Assembly (NCBI RefSeq): GCF_014322795.1
Contig: NZ_JAASTT010000003.1
Coordinates: 124,001 to 188,000 of the forward strand
Length of the DNA: 64,000 nt
DNA from: Paenilisteria portnoyi
GTDB lineage: Bacteria; Bacillota; Bacilli; Lactobacillales; Listeriaceae
Direction of reading: 5' to 3'
Under the pieces are notes generated by a model that saw only the letters and a list, made by a program, of their open reading frames with translations, had not been told where the DNA came from and did not search any database. Position 1 is the stretch's first letter; every line of letters starts with the position of its first letter. Positions 18,101 through 26,356 of the stretch are shown one piece after another. Made by a program: the position numbers and the translations under genes.

Positions 18101-18739
18101 TTATAAAGTTGTTATGTGACGTTTTGCACTAAAAAAGTACACTGAGATTGGCCACCATACAACAGCGAAAATTGGATAAATCGCCCAAATTACGCTTGGT
18201 GAGAATGCCCAGTTCATGCCGATCACAAAGGCGCTAATCCAAATACTAGCTTGAATGGAAAAGGCGAAAAAGGACTTGTGTTTGGCATGGTATAGCGATA
18301 AAGGCCACCAACCGACTGCGAAAATAATTGCGATGACCCATGGATAGCTTGGTGAAAAGGCAATGTTAAGCAAGGCATAATAGATTATCGTTGTCGTAGC
18401 GCCAATCACTGCGGCAGTCATCGTGTAAGCTTTTTTCCCGAAAGCTGTAAAAACAGGCCAGAAAACAAGCGGATAAAGGGCATATAGAACCCAGAGGACG
18501 TTTGGCGTTTCGCGTAGATTGATAACAGTTAGCAAGATAATGAAGACAGAGCTTGTGAAGAATGCGAACTGCTTCAAATTTTGGCGGTAAACGAAATACA
18601 TGGATAAGGGCCAAAGAAGTAGGGCGATGCATGGATAGATGCTCCAGTCGAGCGTTGGTGTTAGGAAATAATTAAGCATGACTAGGAAAAACATACAAAT
18701 CGCGCTACCGACGATAGAAAAACTGACTAAACCTTTCAA
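18101..18739 (-). CDS. Multi-pass membrane protein with repeated aromatic 2TM units
   Basis: 212 residues from the TTG at 18739, which has GGGGAGG 7 bp upstream and overlaps the stop of the preceding gene (TTGA); a longer frame from 18769 lacks a ribosome-binding site. The protein is built of four repeats, each with a helix ending in a P-x-x-x-W-x-x-Y-P...WWP-x-S-x-Y motif (near 28, 70, 127 and 178). The same motif ends the preceding gene product, so the two share ancestry. Function unknown; the module resembles small 2TM-type membrane domains found near PadR-regulated genes. Confidence 0.8.
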   Translation of the reverse strand: MKGLVSFSIVGSAICMFFLVMLNYFLTPTLDWSIYPCIALLLWPLSMYFVYRQNLKQFAFFTSSVFIILLTVINLRETPNVLWVLYALYPLVFWPVFTAFGKKAYTMTAAVIGATTTIIYYALLNIAFSPSYPWVIAIIFAVGWWPLSLYHAKHKSFFAFSIQASIWISAFVIGMNWAFSPSVIWAIYPIFAVVWWPISVYFFSAKRHITTL

Positions 18740-19155
18740 TTCATGACCTCCCCTTGAACGCGAAGACATCTAAAGTACATGGCGAGCGGCCACCAAACGA
18801 TTGCAAAAGCTGGGAAAACGACCCAAAGAACGGTTGGTGTGTAGGAAATATTGATGAATAGCAGCAAACCAATGATGAGCGCCGCACCAACGAGTGAGAA
18901 TTGGAAATGCGTCCAAGCAAGATAGGCTTTAGGCGGTTTTACACGAGCCTCGGCCAGTTCCATACGTAAATCTGTCAAATCACCGAGCTCCACAATCGCT
19001 TTATTGATCGCGTCCTCCTCCGATTTTCCTTGTGCCATAAGAATATCAACTTTGTCCTCGAGACCGTGCAAGATTTCCTCTTTCATGAATAAACTTTCCT
19101 CCGTTACCGGAATATCTGCGAATAATTGTTCGACATGTTTTTTAATAGTTATCAT
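18736..19155 (-). CDS. HAAS/DUF1700-like membrane protein
   Basis: 139 residues from the ATG at 19155 (GGAGG 8 bp upstream); an upstream in-frame ATG lacks a ribosome-binding site. The N-terminal ~85 residues form a helical domain (HVEQLFADIP, KEEILHGLEDK, GKSEEDAINKAIVELGD) like the HAAS/DUF1700 domain that usually follows a PadR regulator gene. Two helices follow (about 87-106 and 111-130), the second with the WWPLAMYF motif shared with the next gene. It is the first gene of the operon and is translationally coupled to the next. No PadR gene is adjacent, which is unusual. Confidence 0.78.
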   Translation of the reverse strand: MITIKKHVEQLFADIPVTEESLFMKEEILHGLEDKVDILMAQGKSEEDAINKAIVELGDLTDLRMELAEARVKPPKAYLAWTHFQFSLVGAALIIGLLLFINISYTPTVLWVVFPAFAIVWWPLAMYFRCLRVQGEVMN

Positions 19156-19210
19156 TTTTAAAACCTCCAAAGTATTCAAAAATACAACTGCGCGCACAGT
19201 GTTCTATCTG

Positions 19211-19247
19211 ATAGAGTAATAATACCACGGATTACTCTATGTGTCAA
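19211..19247 (-). promoter_or_regulatory. Promoter with overlapping 10-bp palindromic operator
   Basis: On the minus strand TTGACA (19247-19242), a 17-bp spacer and TATTAT (19224-19219). Superimposed is a perfect inverted repeat ATAGAGTAAT (19211-19220) / ATTACTCTAT (19231-19240) with 10-bp spacing, flanking the -10 box. A dimeric repressor bound here would block the promoter. Confidence 0.75.
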
Positions 19248-19255
19248 AGTAATTA

Positions 19256-19298
19256 TTGGGGGACTTGCGAAGAGTCACACCCTGAGCTAGTCCCCCAA
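19256..19298. repeat. Family-2-like hairpin
   Basis: TTGGGGGACT (19256-19265) pairs perfectly with AGTCCCCCAA (19289-19298), followed by a diverged ATATG...GAG flank. It has the same outline as the hairpins at 6868, 60120 and 63831 but different stem bases. The rest of 19156-19714 holds a truncated copy at 19446-19485 and no gene. Confidence 0.6.
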
Positions 19299-19445
19299 TA
19301 TGGCTAGGAGCGTGAGCGAGTTGGCGAAACCGACAAGCGTATGAAATGTGAGAAAAATAAAAACTTAGATTCTATCAGAGAATTAGAAAGTTGGCAAGCA
19401 AGAACATGAAAAACTACAGAACAATTAAGGACCAGTAAACGACCG

Positions 19446-19485
19446 AGCCTCAATATGCATGAGAGTGAAACGAGCATGTAATCCA
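19446..19485 (-). repeat. Truncated family-2 element
   Basis: Minus-strand copy of the conserved flank GGATTACATGCTCGTTTCAC...CATGCATATTG seen in the 69-bp array. The partner stem arm is missing. Confidence 0.7.
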
Positions 19486-19714
19486 TCAGTGGGCGATTGC
19501 AACGGGAAATGAGGAATAATATCAAAACAGATAGATACGCGGAAAACCAAACGCCTGTAGCAGGTAATATGTTTAATCAATCCGACCCCAAATCCCGAAC
19601 TTCTAAACCAAATCTTCAAAACTTCTTTAAAACCTAATATTTTGGTAATAATTTGTTCATCTTTTATGGGTAAAGTAAGTATATGAGAATGAAACAGAAG
19701 GGGTTTGATGTGGT

Positions 19715-20536
19715 ATGTGGCGGAAATTGGCGTTGTTTGGCGGATGTTTTTTTGTGGCAGTTGCTTTATTTGGATCAATAAAGGCATATTCAGCGAAGGT
19801 CAAGGATGTTGATTTATCGGACACGACCCCGATTGTGCTTGTTCATGGAACGCATGGAACCGCGAATTCTTTCAACGGGATGATTTCGCGAATCACAGCT
19901 ACATATGGCAAATCCACGGATAAAGTGATTGTGTTGGTGAAAAAAGATGGCACGTTGGAATATCAAGGAACACTGAGCGATAAGTCGAAAAATCCTTTTA
20001 TCCAAATTGTGTTTGAGAATAATGATGCACCGATTGACCAAGAGGCTGAGTGGGTCGACTCGGTAATAAAAGATATTCAGAAGAAGTATAACGTGACGCA
20101 ATACAATGCGATTGGGCACTCGAACGGTGGCTTGGCGCTAACGACGTATGCGGAGGAATTAGCGGATGATTCGTCGCCTACGATGGAAAAATTGGTCGTG
20201 ATTGGAACGCCGTTTAATGATTTGGATTCGGATGATAATACAGCGACGACGGATTCTGTAGATGTGGCAAATAGAACAGCGGAATTGCAGCAGTATATTA
20301 CGGCAAGTTCGAATTTGGATGCGAGTTTGAAGGTGCTTTCGATTGCGGGAGATTTGGATAGCGATTCGGTATCGGATGGCGTTGTGCCAGTTCAGAGCGC
20401 GTTAGCTTCACGCCTGATTTTTGATGATGCAGTAGCGGATTATAGTGAACAGGTTGTGACGGGCTCGAACGCGCAACATAGTGATTTGCATGAAAATACA
20501 ACGGTGGACGCGTTTGTCGCAGCTTTTATTTATTGA
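19715..20536 (+). CDS. DUF915 alpha/beta hydrolase, cell-surface type
   Basis: 273 residues. An N-terminal hydrophobic segment (about 5-25) acts as signal or anchor. The oxyanion-hole HG is in LVHGTHG (near 44), the nucleophile is Ser136 in GHSNGG, and the acid and histidine are in the SDGVVP and QHSDLHEN segments (near 217 and 254). It belongs to the DUF915 family of extracytoplasmic serine hydrolases common in Listeria and Lactobacillus; the substrate is unknown. The start is ATG at 19715 after AGAAGGGG. It is a single gene with its own AT-rich promoter region. Confidence 0.9.
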   Translation: MWRKLALFGGCFFVAVALFGSIKAYSAKVKDVDLSDTTPIVLVHGTHGTANSFNGMISRITATYGKSTDKVIVLVKKDGTLEYQGTLSDKSKNPFIQIVFENNDAPIDQEAEWVDSVIKDIQKKYNVTQYNAIGHSNGGLALTTYAEELADDSSPTMEKLVVIGTPFNDLDSDDNTATTDSVDVANRTAELQQYITASSNLDASLKVLSIAGDLDSDSVSDGVVPVQSALASRLIFDDAVADYSEQVVTGSNAQHSDLHENTTVDAFVAAFIY

Positions 20537-20609
20537 ATATAGGATGAAAAACGATCAATTAGTGGTCGTTTTTTGTTATACTGAAAAGATTAGAAGGGAG
20601 TGTGTGATT

Positions 20610-21299
20610 GTGAAAAAAATCGGATTAATCGGCGGGATGAGCTGGGAATCGACGACGGAATATTATCGAATTATTAATGAGACGGTTCGTGAAATGTTGG
20701 GTGAACTCCATTCTGCGGAGATTATTTTGTATAGTGTGGATTTTTATGTGATTGAGCAGTTGCAGCATGAGGGTAGATGGGACGAGGCTGGACGCATTTT
20801 GGCGGATATTGCGGTGAAATTGGAACGGGCGGGTGCGGATTTTATAGTGATTTGTACGAACACGATGCATAAAGTGGCACGTCAGGTGGAAGATGCGACT
20901 CGTATCCCGCTTATACATATTGCGGAGCCAACGATTCGGGCGATTGGAGCGCGGAAATTGGAGCGGATTTTGCTGCTTGGGACGCGGTACACGATGGTCG
21001 AGGATTTTTACAAAGGATGCTATGCGGGAAGTGGGATCGAGGTTCAGATTCCAGATGAGACGGATCGCGACGAAGTGAATCGAATTATTTTTGAGGAATT
21101 ATGTTTGGGTGTGATACGTGAGGATTCGCGGGTGAAGATGCTGGCGGTGATTGAAAAAGCGATTGCAAAAGGGGCGCAGGGCGTTGTTTTGGGCTGTACG
21201 GAATTGGAGTTGTTGATTCGAGAACAGGACGTGACGCTTCCCATCTTTAAAACAGCTGAACTTCACGCGGAATATGCGGCAAAGGAAGCCTTGCGATAA
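20610..21299 (+). CDS. Aspartate/glutamate racemase family protein
   Basis: 229 residues from the GTG at 20610, chosen because GAAGGGAG ends 9 bp upstream; a frame extension back to 20481 overlaps the previous gene and lacks a ribosome-binding site. The two catalytic cysteines are Cys82 (CTNTMHK) and Cys196 (GCTELELL), and the nucleotide-like N-terminus IGLIGGMSWEST is typical of aspartate racemases (YgeA/RacD type). It interconverts L- and D-amino acids, Asp or Glu most likely, in the cytoplasm, possibly for peptidoglycan or D-amino acid metabolism. It stands 63 bp upstream of rlmN. Confidence 0.9.
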   Translation: MKKIGLIGGMSWESTTEYYRIINETVREMLGELHSAEIILYSVDFYVIEQLQHEGRWDEAGRILADIAVKLERAGADFIVICTNTMHKVARQVEDATRIPLIHIAEPTIRAIGARKLERILLLGTRYTMVEDFYKGCYAGSGIEVQIPDETDRDEVNRIIFEELCLGVIREDSRVKMLAVIEKAIAKGAQGVVLGCTELELLIREQDVTLPIFKTAELHAEYAAKEALR

Positions 21300-21362
21300 G
21301 GCGCCAAAACCGTTATAATTTGGATAAGGCGTAATGAAATTTTGAAAAGAGGTTTTTAAAGA

Positions 21363-22478
21363 ATGGAAAAAAGCTCGATTTACGGGTTAACGATGGCGCA
21401 GCTTGGCGACTGGTTTGAGGAAAAAGGCGAGAAGAAATTCCGCGCGACGCAAGTGTGGGACTGGCTTTATGTTAAACGGGTCACAGAATTTGCGCAGATG
21501 TCGAACTTGAATAAAGCGTGTGTGGATATGTTGGAGGAGAACTTCACGATGCACACGTTGAACGAACAAATTAAACAAGAATCTAAAGATGGTACGACGA
21601 AATATTTGTTCCAATTATCGGATGGTAACTTGATTGAAACGGTTATGATGACGCATTCTTACGGGCTGAGTGTTTGTGTGACGACGCAAGTGGGATGTAA
21701 TATCGGCTGTACTTTTTGTGCGAGTGGGTTGTTGAAGAAACAACGTGACTTGAATGCTGGTGAGATTGTCGAACAAATCATGAACGTGCAGCTTTACTTA
21801 GATTCGAAAGGGCAAGGCGAGCGCGTGAGTCATATCGTGGTTATGGGTATCGGCGAGCCGTTTGATAATTACGATAACGTGATGGATTTCCTTCGTGTTG
21901 TGAATGATCAGAAGGGCTTGGCGATTGGTGCACGTCACATTACGGTTTCGACGAGTGGTTTGGCGCCGCGTATTATTGATTTTGCCAATGAGGATATTCG
22001 TGTCAATTTGGCCGTGTCTTTACATGCACCGAACAACGATTTGCGTACGCGTGTGATGCGAATTAACAAGACATATCCACTGGAAAAATTGATGGAAGCG
22101 GTCGAGTATTATTTGGAGAAAACGAATCGTCGTATTACGTATGAGTACATCATGCTAAAAGATGTCAATGATCACAGGCAGGAAGCGCTTGAACTGGCGG
22201 CTTTAATCGGTGAGAAGCGCCATCTGGCTTGGGTGAACTTGATTCCGTATAATCCGGTCGACGAGCACGATCAGTATCAACGTAGCGATACGGAGGTTAT
22301 TGACGCGTTTTATGAGACATTGAAGCGTAAAGGAATTAACTGTGTCGTTCGTCGCGAACATGGGACGGATATTGACGCGGCGTGTGGTCAATTGCGTAGT
22401 AAGCAAATTAAGAAAAAAGGCGTTCGGGAACGGATGCGTGAAAAAGCAGAGGCAGAGCAAGCAGCAGCTGCAGAATAA
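21363..22478 (+). CDS. rlmN: 23S rRNA (adenine2503-C2)/tRNA methyltransferase RlmN
   Basis: 371 residues. The radical-SAM motif CxxxCxxC is Cys112, Cys116 and Cys119 ([11 protein letters not shown]); the methyl-carrying cysteine lies in DAACGQL near 345. The [12 protein letters not shown] and SLHAPNN segments are characteristic of RlmN. It uses two SAM molecules to methylate C2 of A2503 in 23S rRNA and A37 in some tRNAs, and affects antibiotic binding. The start is ATG after AAAGAGG. The length is normal. The C-terminus is basic, then Ala/Glu-rich. Confidence 0.97.
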   Translation: MEKSSIYGLTMAQLGDWFEEKGEKKFRATQVWDWLYVKRVTEFAQMSNLNKACVDMLEENFTMHTLNEQIKQESKDGTTKYLFQLSDGNLIETVMMTHSYGLSVCVTTQVGCNIGCTFCASGLLKKQRDLNAGEIVEQIMNVQLYLDSKGQGERVSHIVVMGIGEPFDNYDNVMDFLRVVNDQKGLAIGARHITVSTSGLAPRIIDFANEDIRVNLAVSLHAPNNDLRTRVMRINKTYPLEKLMEAVEYYLEKTNRRITYEYIMLKDVNDHRQEALELAALIGEKRHLAWVNLIPYNPVDEHDQYQRSDTEVIDAFYETLKRKGINCVVRREHGTDIDAACGQLRSKQIKKKGVRERMREKAEAEQAAAAE

Positions 22479-22502
22479 GCGAATAGGGATGATAGCCAAA
22501 GT

Positions 22503-22650
22503 AAATCGGCGACAAACGCTCGCATTCGATAAATCTGGCGGACTTCCGGTTCTCACATACACCAGTATGCTCCGCTTCCGGCTTCCACCAGATTTATCGA
22601 ATACAAACGCTTTCGCTCGATTTGTGCAAAGCAGAATTTTCGTCTTACTC
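22503..22650. repeat. Family-1 hairpin repeat, copy A
   Basis: Left stem ATTCGATAAATCTGG (22524-22538) is the exact reverse complement of the right stem at 22588-22602. Between them is the conserved core (minus strand GCGGAGCATACT..GTATGTGAG). Outer arms AAATCGGCGACAAACGCT and CGCTTTCGCTCGATTTGT are shared with the copies at 47.13, 48.75 and 63.6 kb. The right flank, GCAAAGCAGAATTTTCGTC, is also conserved. Confidence 0.88.
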
Positions 22651-22736
22651 AAAGTGATGGGTTAGGCGTTTTTCTGCTCTATTTGGAATTTAACCCTATT
22701 TTTTTCTTACATAAATGAGAGATTGGAGACGATTTT

Positions 22737-23687
22737 ATGAAAGCGTTGGTTTTTAATGAGTTTGGAAATTCGGACGTGTTGCAATATGTAGAGATTCCAG
22801 ATGCCGTAGCAGGAGCGGGTGAAATTTTGCTTGAAACGACTGCGATTGGTTTGAATTTTGCGGATATTTATCGGCGCAAAGGAAACTACCATCTTGTTGG
22901 GGAACCGCCGTACATACTTGGTTATGAGGGGGCGGGAGTTGTGAAGGCGCTTGGTGCGGGTGTGACGGATTTCGCGATTGGCGACCGGGTTGCGTTTGTT
23001 GATGTGCCACTTGCGAATGCCGAGCTTGTTGCCGTTCCAGTGACACAAGCGATTCCGATTCCTGATGCGATTTCGGATGCGGTCGCGGCTTCTGTTCTGC
23101 TGCAAGGCTTGACGGCGAGCTATTTGGCAAAAGATAGTTACGCGATTAAATACGGAGACGTGGCGCTTGTTCATGCGGTTGCAGGCGGTGTTGGCCAGAT
23201 GTTGACGCAGATTATTACGTCACTCGGCGGTAAAGTGATTGGCCTCACCTCTACGGAAGAAAAAGCCGAAGTTGCACGGAAACTAGGTGCGGAAGAGGTT
23301 TTGCTATATAGTGATAATTGGGCAGAGAAACTCGCTGGAAAAATGGACGTGGTCTATGATTCTGTAGGTTCAACGCTGATGGATAGTTTCCAGACGGTAC
23401 GCGAAAAAGGGACGGTTGTTTTTTACGGCATGTCTGGCGGCGATCCTGCTGCGGTCGATCCACGGATGTTGATGGATACTTCAAAAACATTGACAGGCGG
23501 CGATTTGTGGAGCTTTTTAACGAGTAAAGAAGAACGGATTAAGCGTTCGCGTGCTTTGTTTGATATGATTAGTACTGGAAAAATAACGGTGAACAAGCCA
23601 CGGAAATTCGCCTTATCAGACGGAAAAGCGGCACATGATTTGCTGGAAAGTAGAAAAAGTACAGGTAAAATTTTGTTGATGCCATAA
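22737..23687 (+). CDS. NADPH:quinone reductase / zinc-free medium-chain oxidoreductase
   Basis: 316 residues. A GroES-like N-terminal domain (1-125, with the NFADIYRRKGNY quinone-oxidoreductase signature near 45) is followed by a Rossmann domain (AVAGGVGQMLTQI near 145). No catalytic or structural zinc cysteines are present, as in QorA-type enzymes. It reduces quinones or related enones with NADPH in the cytoplasm. The start is ATG with GAGATTGGAG upstream. It lies between a family-1 repeat and a bidirectional terminator. The physiological substrate is unknown. Confidence 0.92.
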   Translation: MKALVFNEFGNSDVLQYVEIPDAVAGAGEILLETTAIGLNFADIYRRKGNYHLVGEPPYILGYEGAGVVKALGAGVTDFAIGDRVAFVDVPLANAELVAVPVTQAIPIPDAISDAVAASVLLQGLTASYLAKDSYAIKYGDVALVHAVAGGVGQMLTQIITSLGGKVIGLTSTEEKAEVARKLGAEEVLLYSDNWAEKLAGKMDVVYDSVGSTLMDSFQTVREKGTVVFYGMSGGDPAAVDPRMLMDTSKTLTGGDLWSFLTSKEERIKRSRALFDMISTGKITVNKPRKFALSDGKAAHDLLESRKSTGKILLMP

Positions 23688-23693
23688 AAAGAT

Positions 23694-23739
23694 AGCAGGT
23701 GAGCTGGATTTGTATACATAGTCCAACTTACCTGCTTTT
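23694..23739. terminator. Bidirectional terminator
   Basis: AGCAGGTGAG...CTTACCTGCTTTTC: a 10-bp stem with one mismatch, extended by TGGA/TCCA, between two convergent genes. Confidence 0.8.
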
Positions 23740-23740
23740 C

Positions 23741-25201
23741 TTATGCTCTCTGGCGCTCTAAAATACTATCTAACTGAGCGAAATCTGTTAACGAAGGCGG
23801 AATATTCCAAAGTAAGCCATCCGCTTGAATCTCCGTCTGTTCATAGAATGGGAAGTCACTGATAATTAAATCGATATTCGAATGTTGTTCGTTCATCGTC
23901 ATGTCATTACAAATGCGAATCTGATTTTTTGAGTATTTTCGCTCAATTTCTCCACGAAGATAATTTTCCCATAAATAGCCTTTTTTCGAAATGACTTTAA
24001 TATGGAGCGTATCATAGTGCTGTGTTTGCTGTGTGAGGATACTATAAATATCGGTTAAATGATTTGTAATCACCAACTTATTTTGACGAATAAAGCGGAA
24101 ATCAGGATGTGATTCATATTTCGTTAAGATTTTATGAATTTGATCGGCGAGAGTAGCTTTTTCTAGGGGAACTTGAGGTAGAGGTATATCTGGTAAAATA
24201 TTTATGTTATCTATGAAGGTGAAACAAGATAGAAAATCGATCGTTTCGGTAATCGCAAAATCCCTCTCAGTGCTAGGATATTCAGCCAAAATACTAGTAA
24301 GTTCAGAGGCGAGCGTATATTTTGGCACATAGGTGGAGGGGCTAAATGTGGCGCGTGCGGTTAGGAAAAAATCGTCTGTATGTGTGAAGTGACTCCAGAA
24401 AGTAGAGGCTAACGTGAAAAAACGTTCACTTCTTGATAATGGCATGCCAATGAGTTGTTCAAGTATACTGTAATCAATCGAGATGCCCTCGGGTTGTGAG
24501 GCAGCGAATGCGTCCCAAGTTTGTAACCAGTGCTCTTGAAATGTGTGAGTATTGCCTTGCTGCATGCGTATTAAGGAAACTGCAATAGAAATCGCGTATT
24601 GGATTCGTGAAGATAGTGAAAAACGGATGTGGTAAAAAGCTTCGACTTGGAGGATAAATTGGTTGACGATTTCATAAGGGATATCTGGAAATGGCCATTC
24701 GGTGTACGGGTAGGATTTACTGTAGATTTGGTAGTAAAAAAAACGGAGGTTAATCTCGGAACCTTTAATAGCAAGCGGTTGCGTTTCTAAAATAAGGTTA
24801 CTTTCGGCGAGATACGTATCGATTTGACGGACGCGGCGATACATCGTAGGGAGGCTAGTGTAATGCTCATTCGCCCACTCAGCTAAGCTCATCTTTTGGC
24901 CCGTAAAAATATCCTTTGCCAGTAAATAAAGATGGGAATTACTGACTACAAGGGCATAAAGATAGGAAAAATTGACTTGTTCACCGACATCAAGCAGGAT
25001 GTTTTTGGAGGAGTCTTCATAAACATGAGCGACATCTGAATCAAGTAGTTCTTGCAGAGACAAAATATCGCGCTCTAACGTTTTAATAGAGCAATCTAAG
25101 ATGTTTGCCAGTTCTTTTTTTTGATAGTTTTGCGGGGCTTCGAATAGTGTTTGTAACAGGTGGAGTTTGCGATACTCAGAAGCGACGATTAAATTTTTCA
25201 A
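23741..25201 (-). CDS. Mga/AtxA-like PRD transcriptional regulator
   Basis: 486 residues. Two N-terminal winged helices (HTH near 10-65 with YQKKELANILDCSIKTLERDI; Mga HTH near 95-160) are followed by a PRD-like helical region (about 170-370) and a C-terminal EIIB-like fold (about 385-480). This order is that of Mga/AtxA/M-trans-acting regulators. The start is TTG at 25201 with AGGAGTGG 7 bp upstream. No surface-protein target adjoins; the nearest gene is a transporter 121 bp upstream on the same strand. It probably responds to PTS phosphorylation. Confidence 0.85.
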   Translation of the reverse strand: MKNLIVASEYRKLHLLQTLFEAPQNYQKKELANILDCSIKTLERDILSLQELLDSDVAHVYEDSSKNILLDVGEQVNFSYLYALVVSNSHLYLLAKDIFTGQKMSLAEWANEHYTSLPTMYRRVRQIDTYLAESNLILETQPLAIKGSEINLRFFYYQIYSKSYPYTEWPFPDIPYEIVNQFILQVEAFYHIRFSLSSRIQYAISIAVSLIRMQQGNTHTFQEHWLQTWDAFAASQPEGISIDYSILEQLIGMPLSRSERFFTLASTFWSHFTHTDDFFLTARATFSPSTYVPKYTLASELTSILAEYPSTERDFAITETIDFLSCFTFIDNINILPDIPLPQVPLEKATLADQIHKILTKYESHPDFRFIRQNKLVITNHLTDIYSILTQQTQHYDTLHIKVISKKGYLWENYLRGEIERKYSKNQIRICNDMTMNEQHSNIDLIISDFPFYEQTEIQADGLLWNIPPSLTDFAQLDSILERQRA

Positions 25202-25322
25202 AAAGATACCACTCCTAGCTCATAGATTCACATTGGGCTGTAGGGACAATTAATTGGCATGATGTTTGAAATATTATTTTAGAGAGTTAACTATATCATG
25301 AAAATTTTAATTTGTCACTAGT

Positions 25323-26228
25323 TTAAGGGGAAAGTATCCATAAAACGACTGGAATTGTGACAATACTGAGAACAGTGCTGATAAAAGTAGTGCTGGAAAC
25401 AAGATCGGGCTTGGTGTTAAATTGGACAGCGAGCAATGTTGTATTCGCGGCAGTTGGCATTGCAGCAAGCAGAATCATGATTTGCTTCGTCATCGTATCC
25501 ACCGGCAAAATCAGCGTAAATAAAACGGCAATCAGGGGTGAAATGAGCAGTCGCAAAATAAGCGAAATCGATACTTTTGGGATATCAATGCGGCGAAACG
25601 AGATGACCGCAAGTTGCATGCCGAGTACAATCATAATCGTTGGAATCGCAGCATCACCAACTAGTTTCACGCATGTCATGACGCTAGCTGGGACCGGGAA
25701 ATGAACGAGCTGCAAGAGAATTCCGAGTAATGCACCGTATGCGACAGGCATCCGAATGACGCGTTGCCAGACGATTTTCATACTAGCATTTTGCGAACTT
25801 CCCCGAGCTGCGAAAAATACCCCAATCGTGCTCATCGCGAGTTGTTGTAGCACCATCAAAATAACTGCAATATCAAGCCCAGCCGCGCCGAAAATCAGTA
25901 AAACGACAGGCGTTCCGTAATTTCCATTATTCATAAATGCCGAGGCTAAGATCATCGCGCAGGCATCTTGAATATCGTAGTTCATCACCTTCGCGATCAC
26001 ATAAATAATCGCAATAATTGACAAACAAAGCCCAACGACGAAAATCAGCAAATACGCGTAATCCATCGTCAATGCATTCGTGTAAAACGTATTAAACGCC
26101 AAAAACGGCGACATTAAATAAAGCGTCAACTTCGACAAATTCGGAATATCAAACTTGAGCGTTTTCTGCCCAATAAAGCCAATCGCGAAAATTCCGAAAA
26201 TCGGCAACAAAATCAAAACAAATTCCAT
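25323..26228 (-). CDS. AEC family transporter
   Basis: 301 residues, about ten transmembrane helices arranged as two five-helix halves. The conserved NNGNYGTPV motif lies in the fourth segment (near 100). Members of the auxin efflux carrier family in Firmicutes include malate and other organic-acid permeases. The start is ATG after AAGGGTG. It is transcribed toward the Mga-like regulator gene. The substrate is not readable from sequence. Confidence 0.88.
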   Translation of the reverse strand: MEFVLILLPIFGIFAIGFIGQKTLKFDIPNLSKLTLYLMSPFLAFNTFYTNALTMDYAYLLIFVVGLCLSIIAIIYVIAKVMNYDIQDACAMILASAFMNNGNYGTPVVLLIFGAAGLDIAVILMVLQQLAMSTIGVFFAARGSSQNASMKIVWQRVIRMPVAYGALLGILLQLVHFPVPASVMTCVKLVGDAAIPTIMIVLGMQLAVISFRRIDIPKVSISLILRLLISPLIAVLFTLILPVDTMTKQIMILLAAMPTAANTTLLAVQFNTKPDLVSSTTFISTVLSIVTIPVVLWILSP

Positions 26229-26304
26229 CTAAAACACCCTTTTCTTAAGTTAGAAACTCTTTTACTATCTTAGCATATTTTTATGTTGAAAGGAGCTAGG
26301 TAAA

Positions 26305-26352
26305 GAAAGAAACGCATCACTGATGATTTCTCAGCGCATGCGTTTCTATTTT
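26305..26352 (-). terminator. Terminator of the MFS exporter gene
   Basis: GAAACGCAT (26309-26317) / ATGCGTTTC (26338-26346), with flanking T-rich sequence on both strands. Confidence 0.75.
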
Positions 26353-26356
26353 TCGC

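Noticed and set aside
19256-19298. Simple transcription terminator
   Set aside because: No T tract on either side and no gene ending here; its form fits the family-2 hairpins better.
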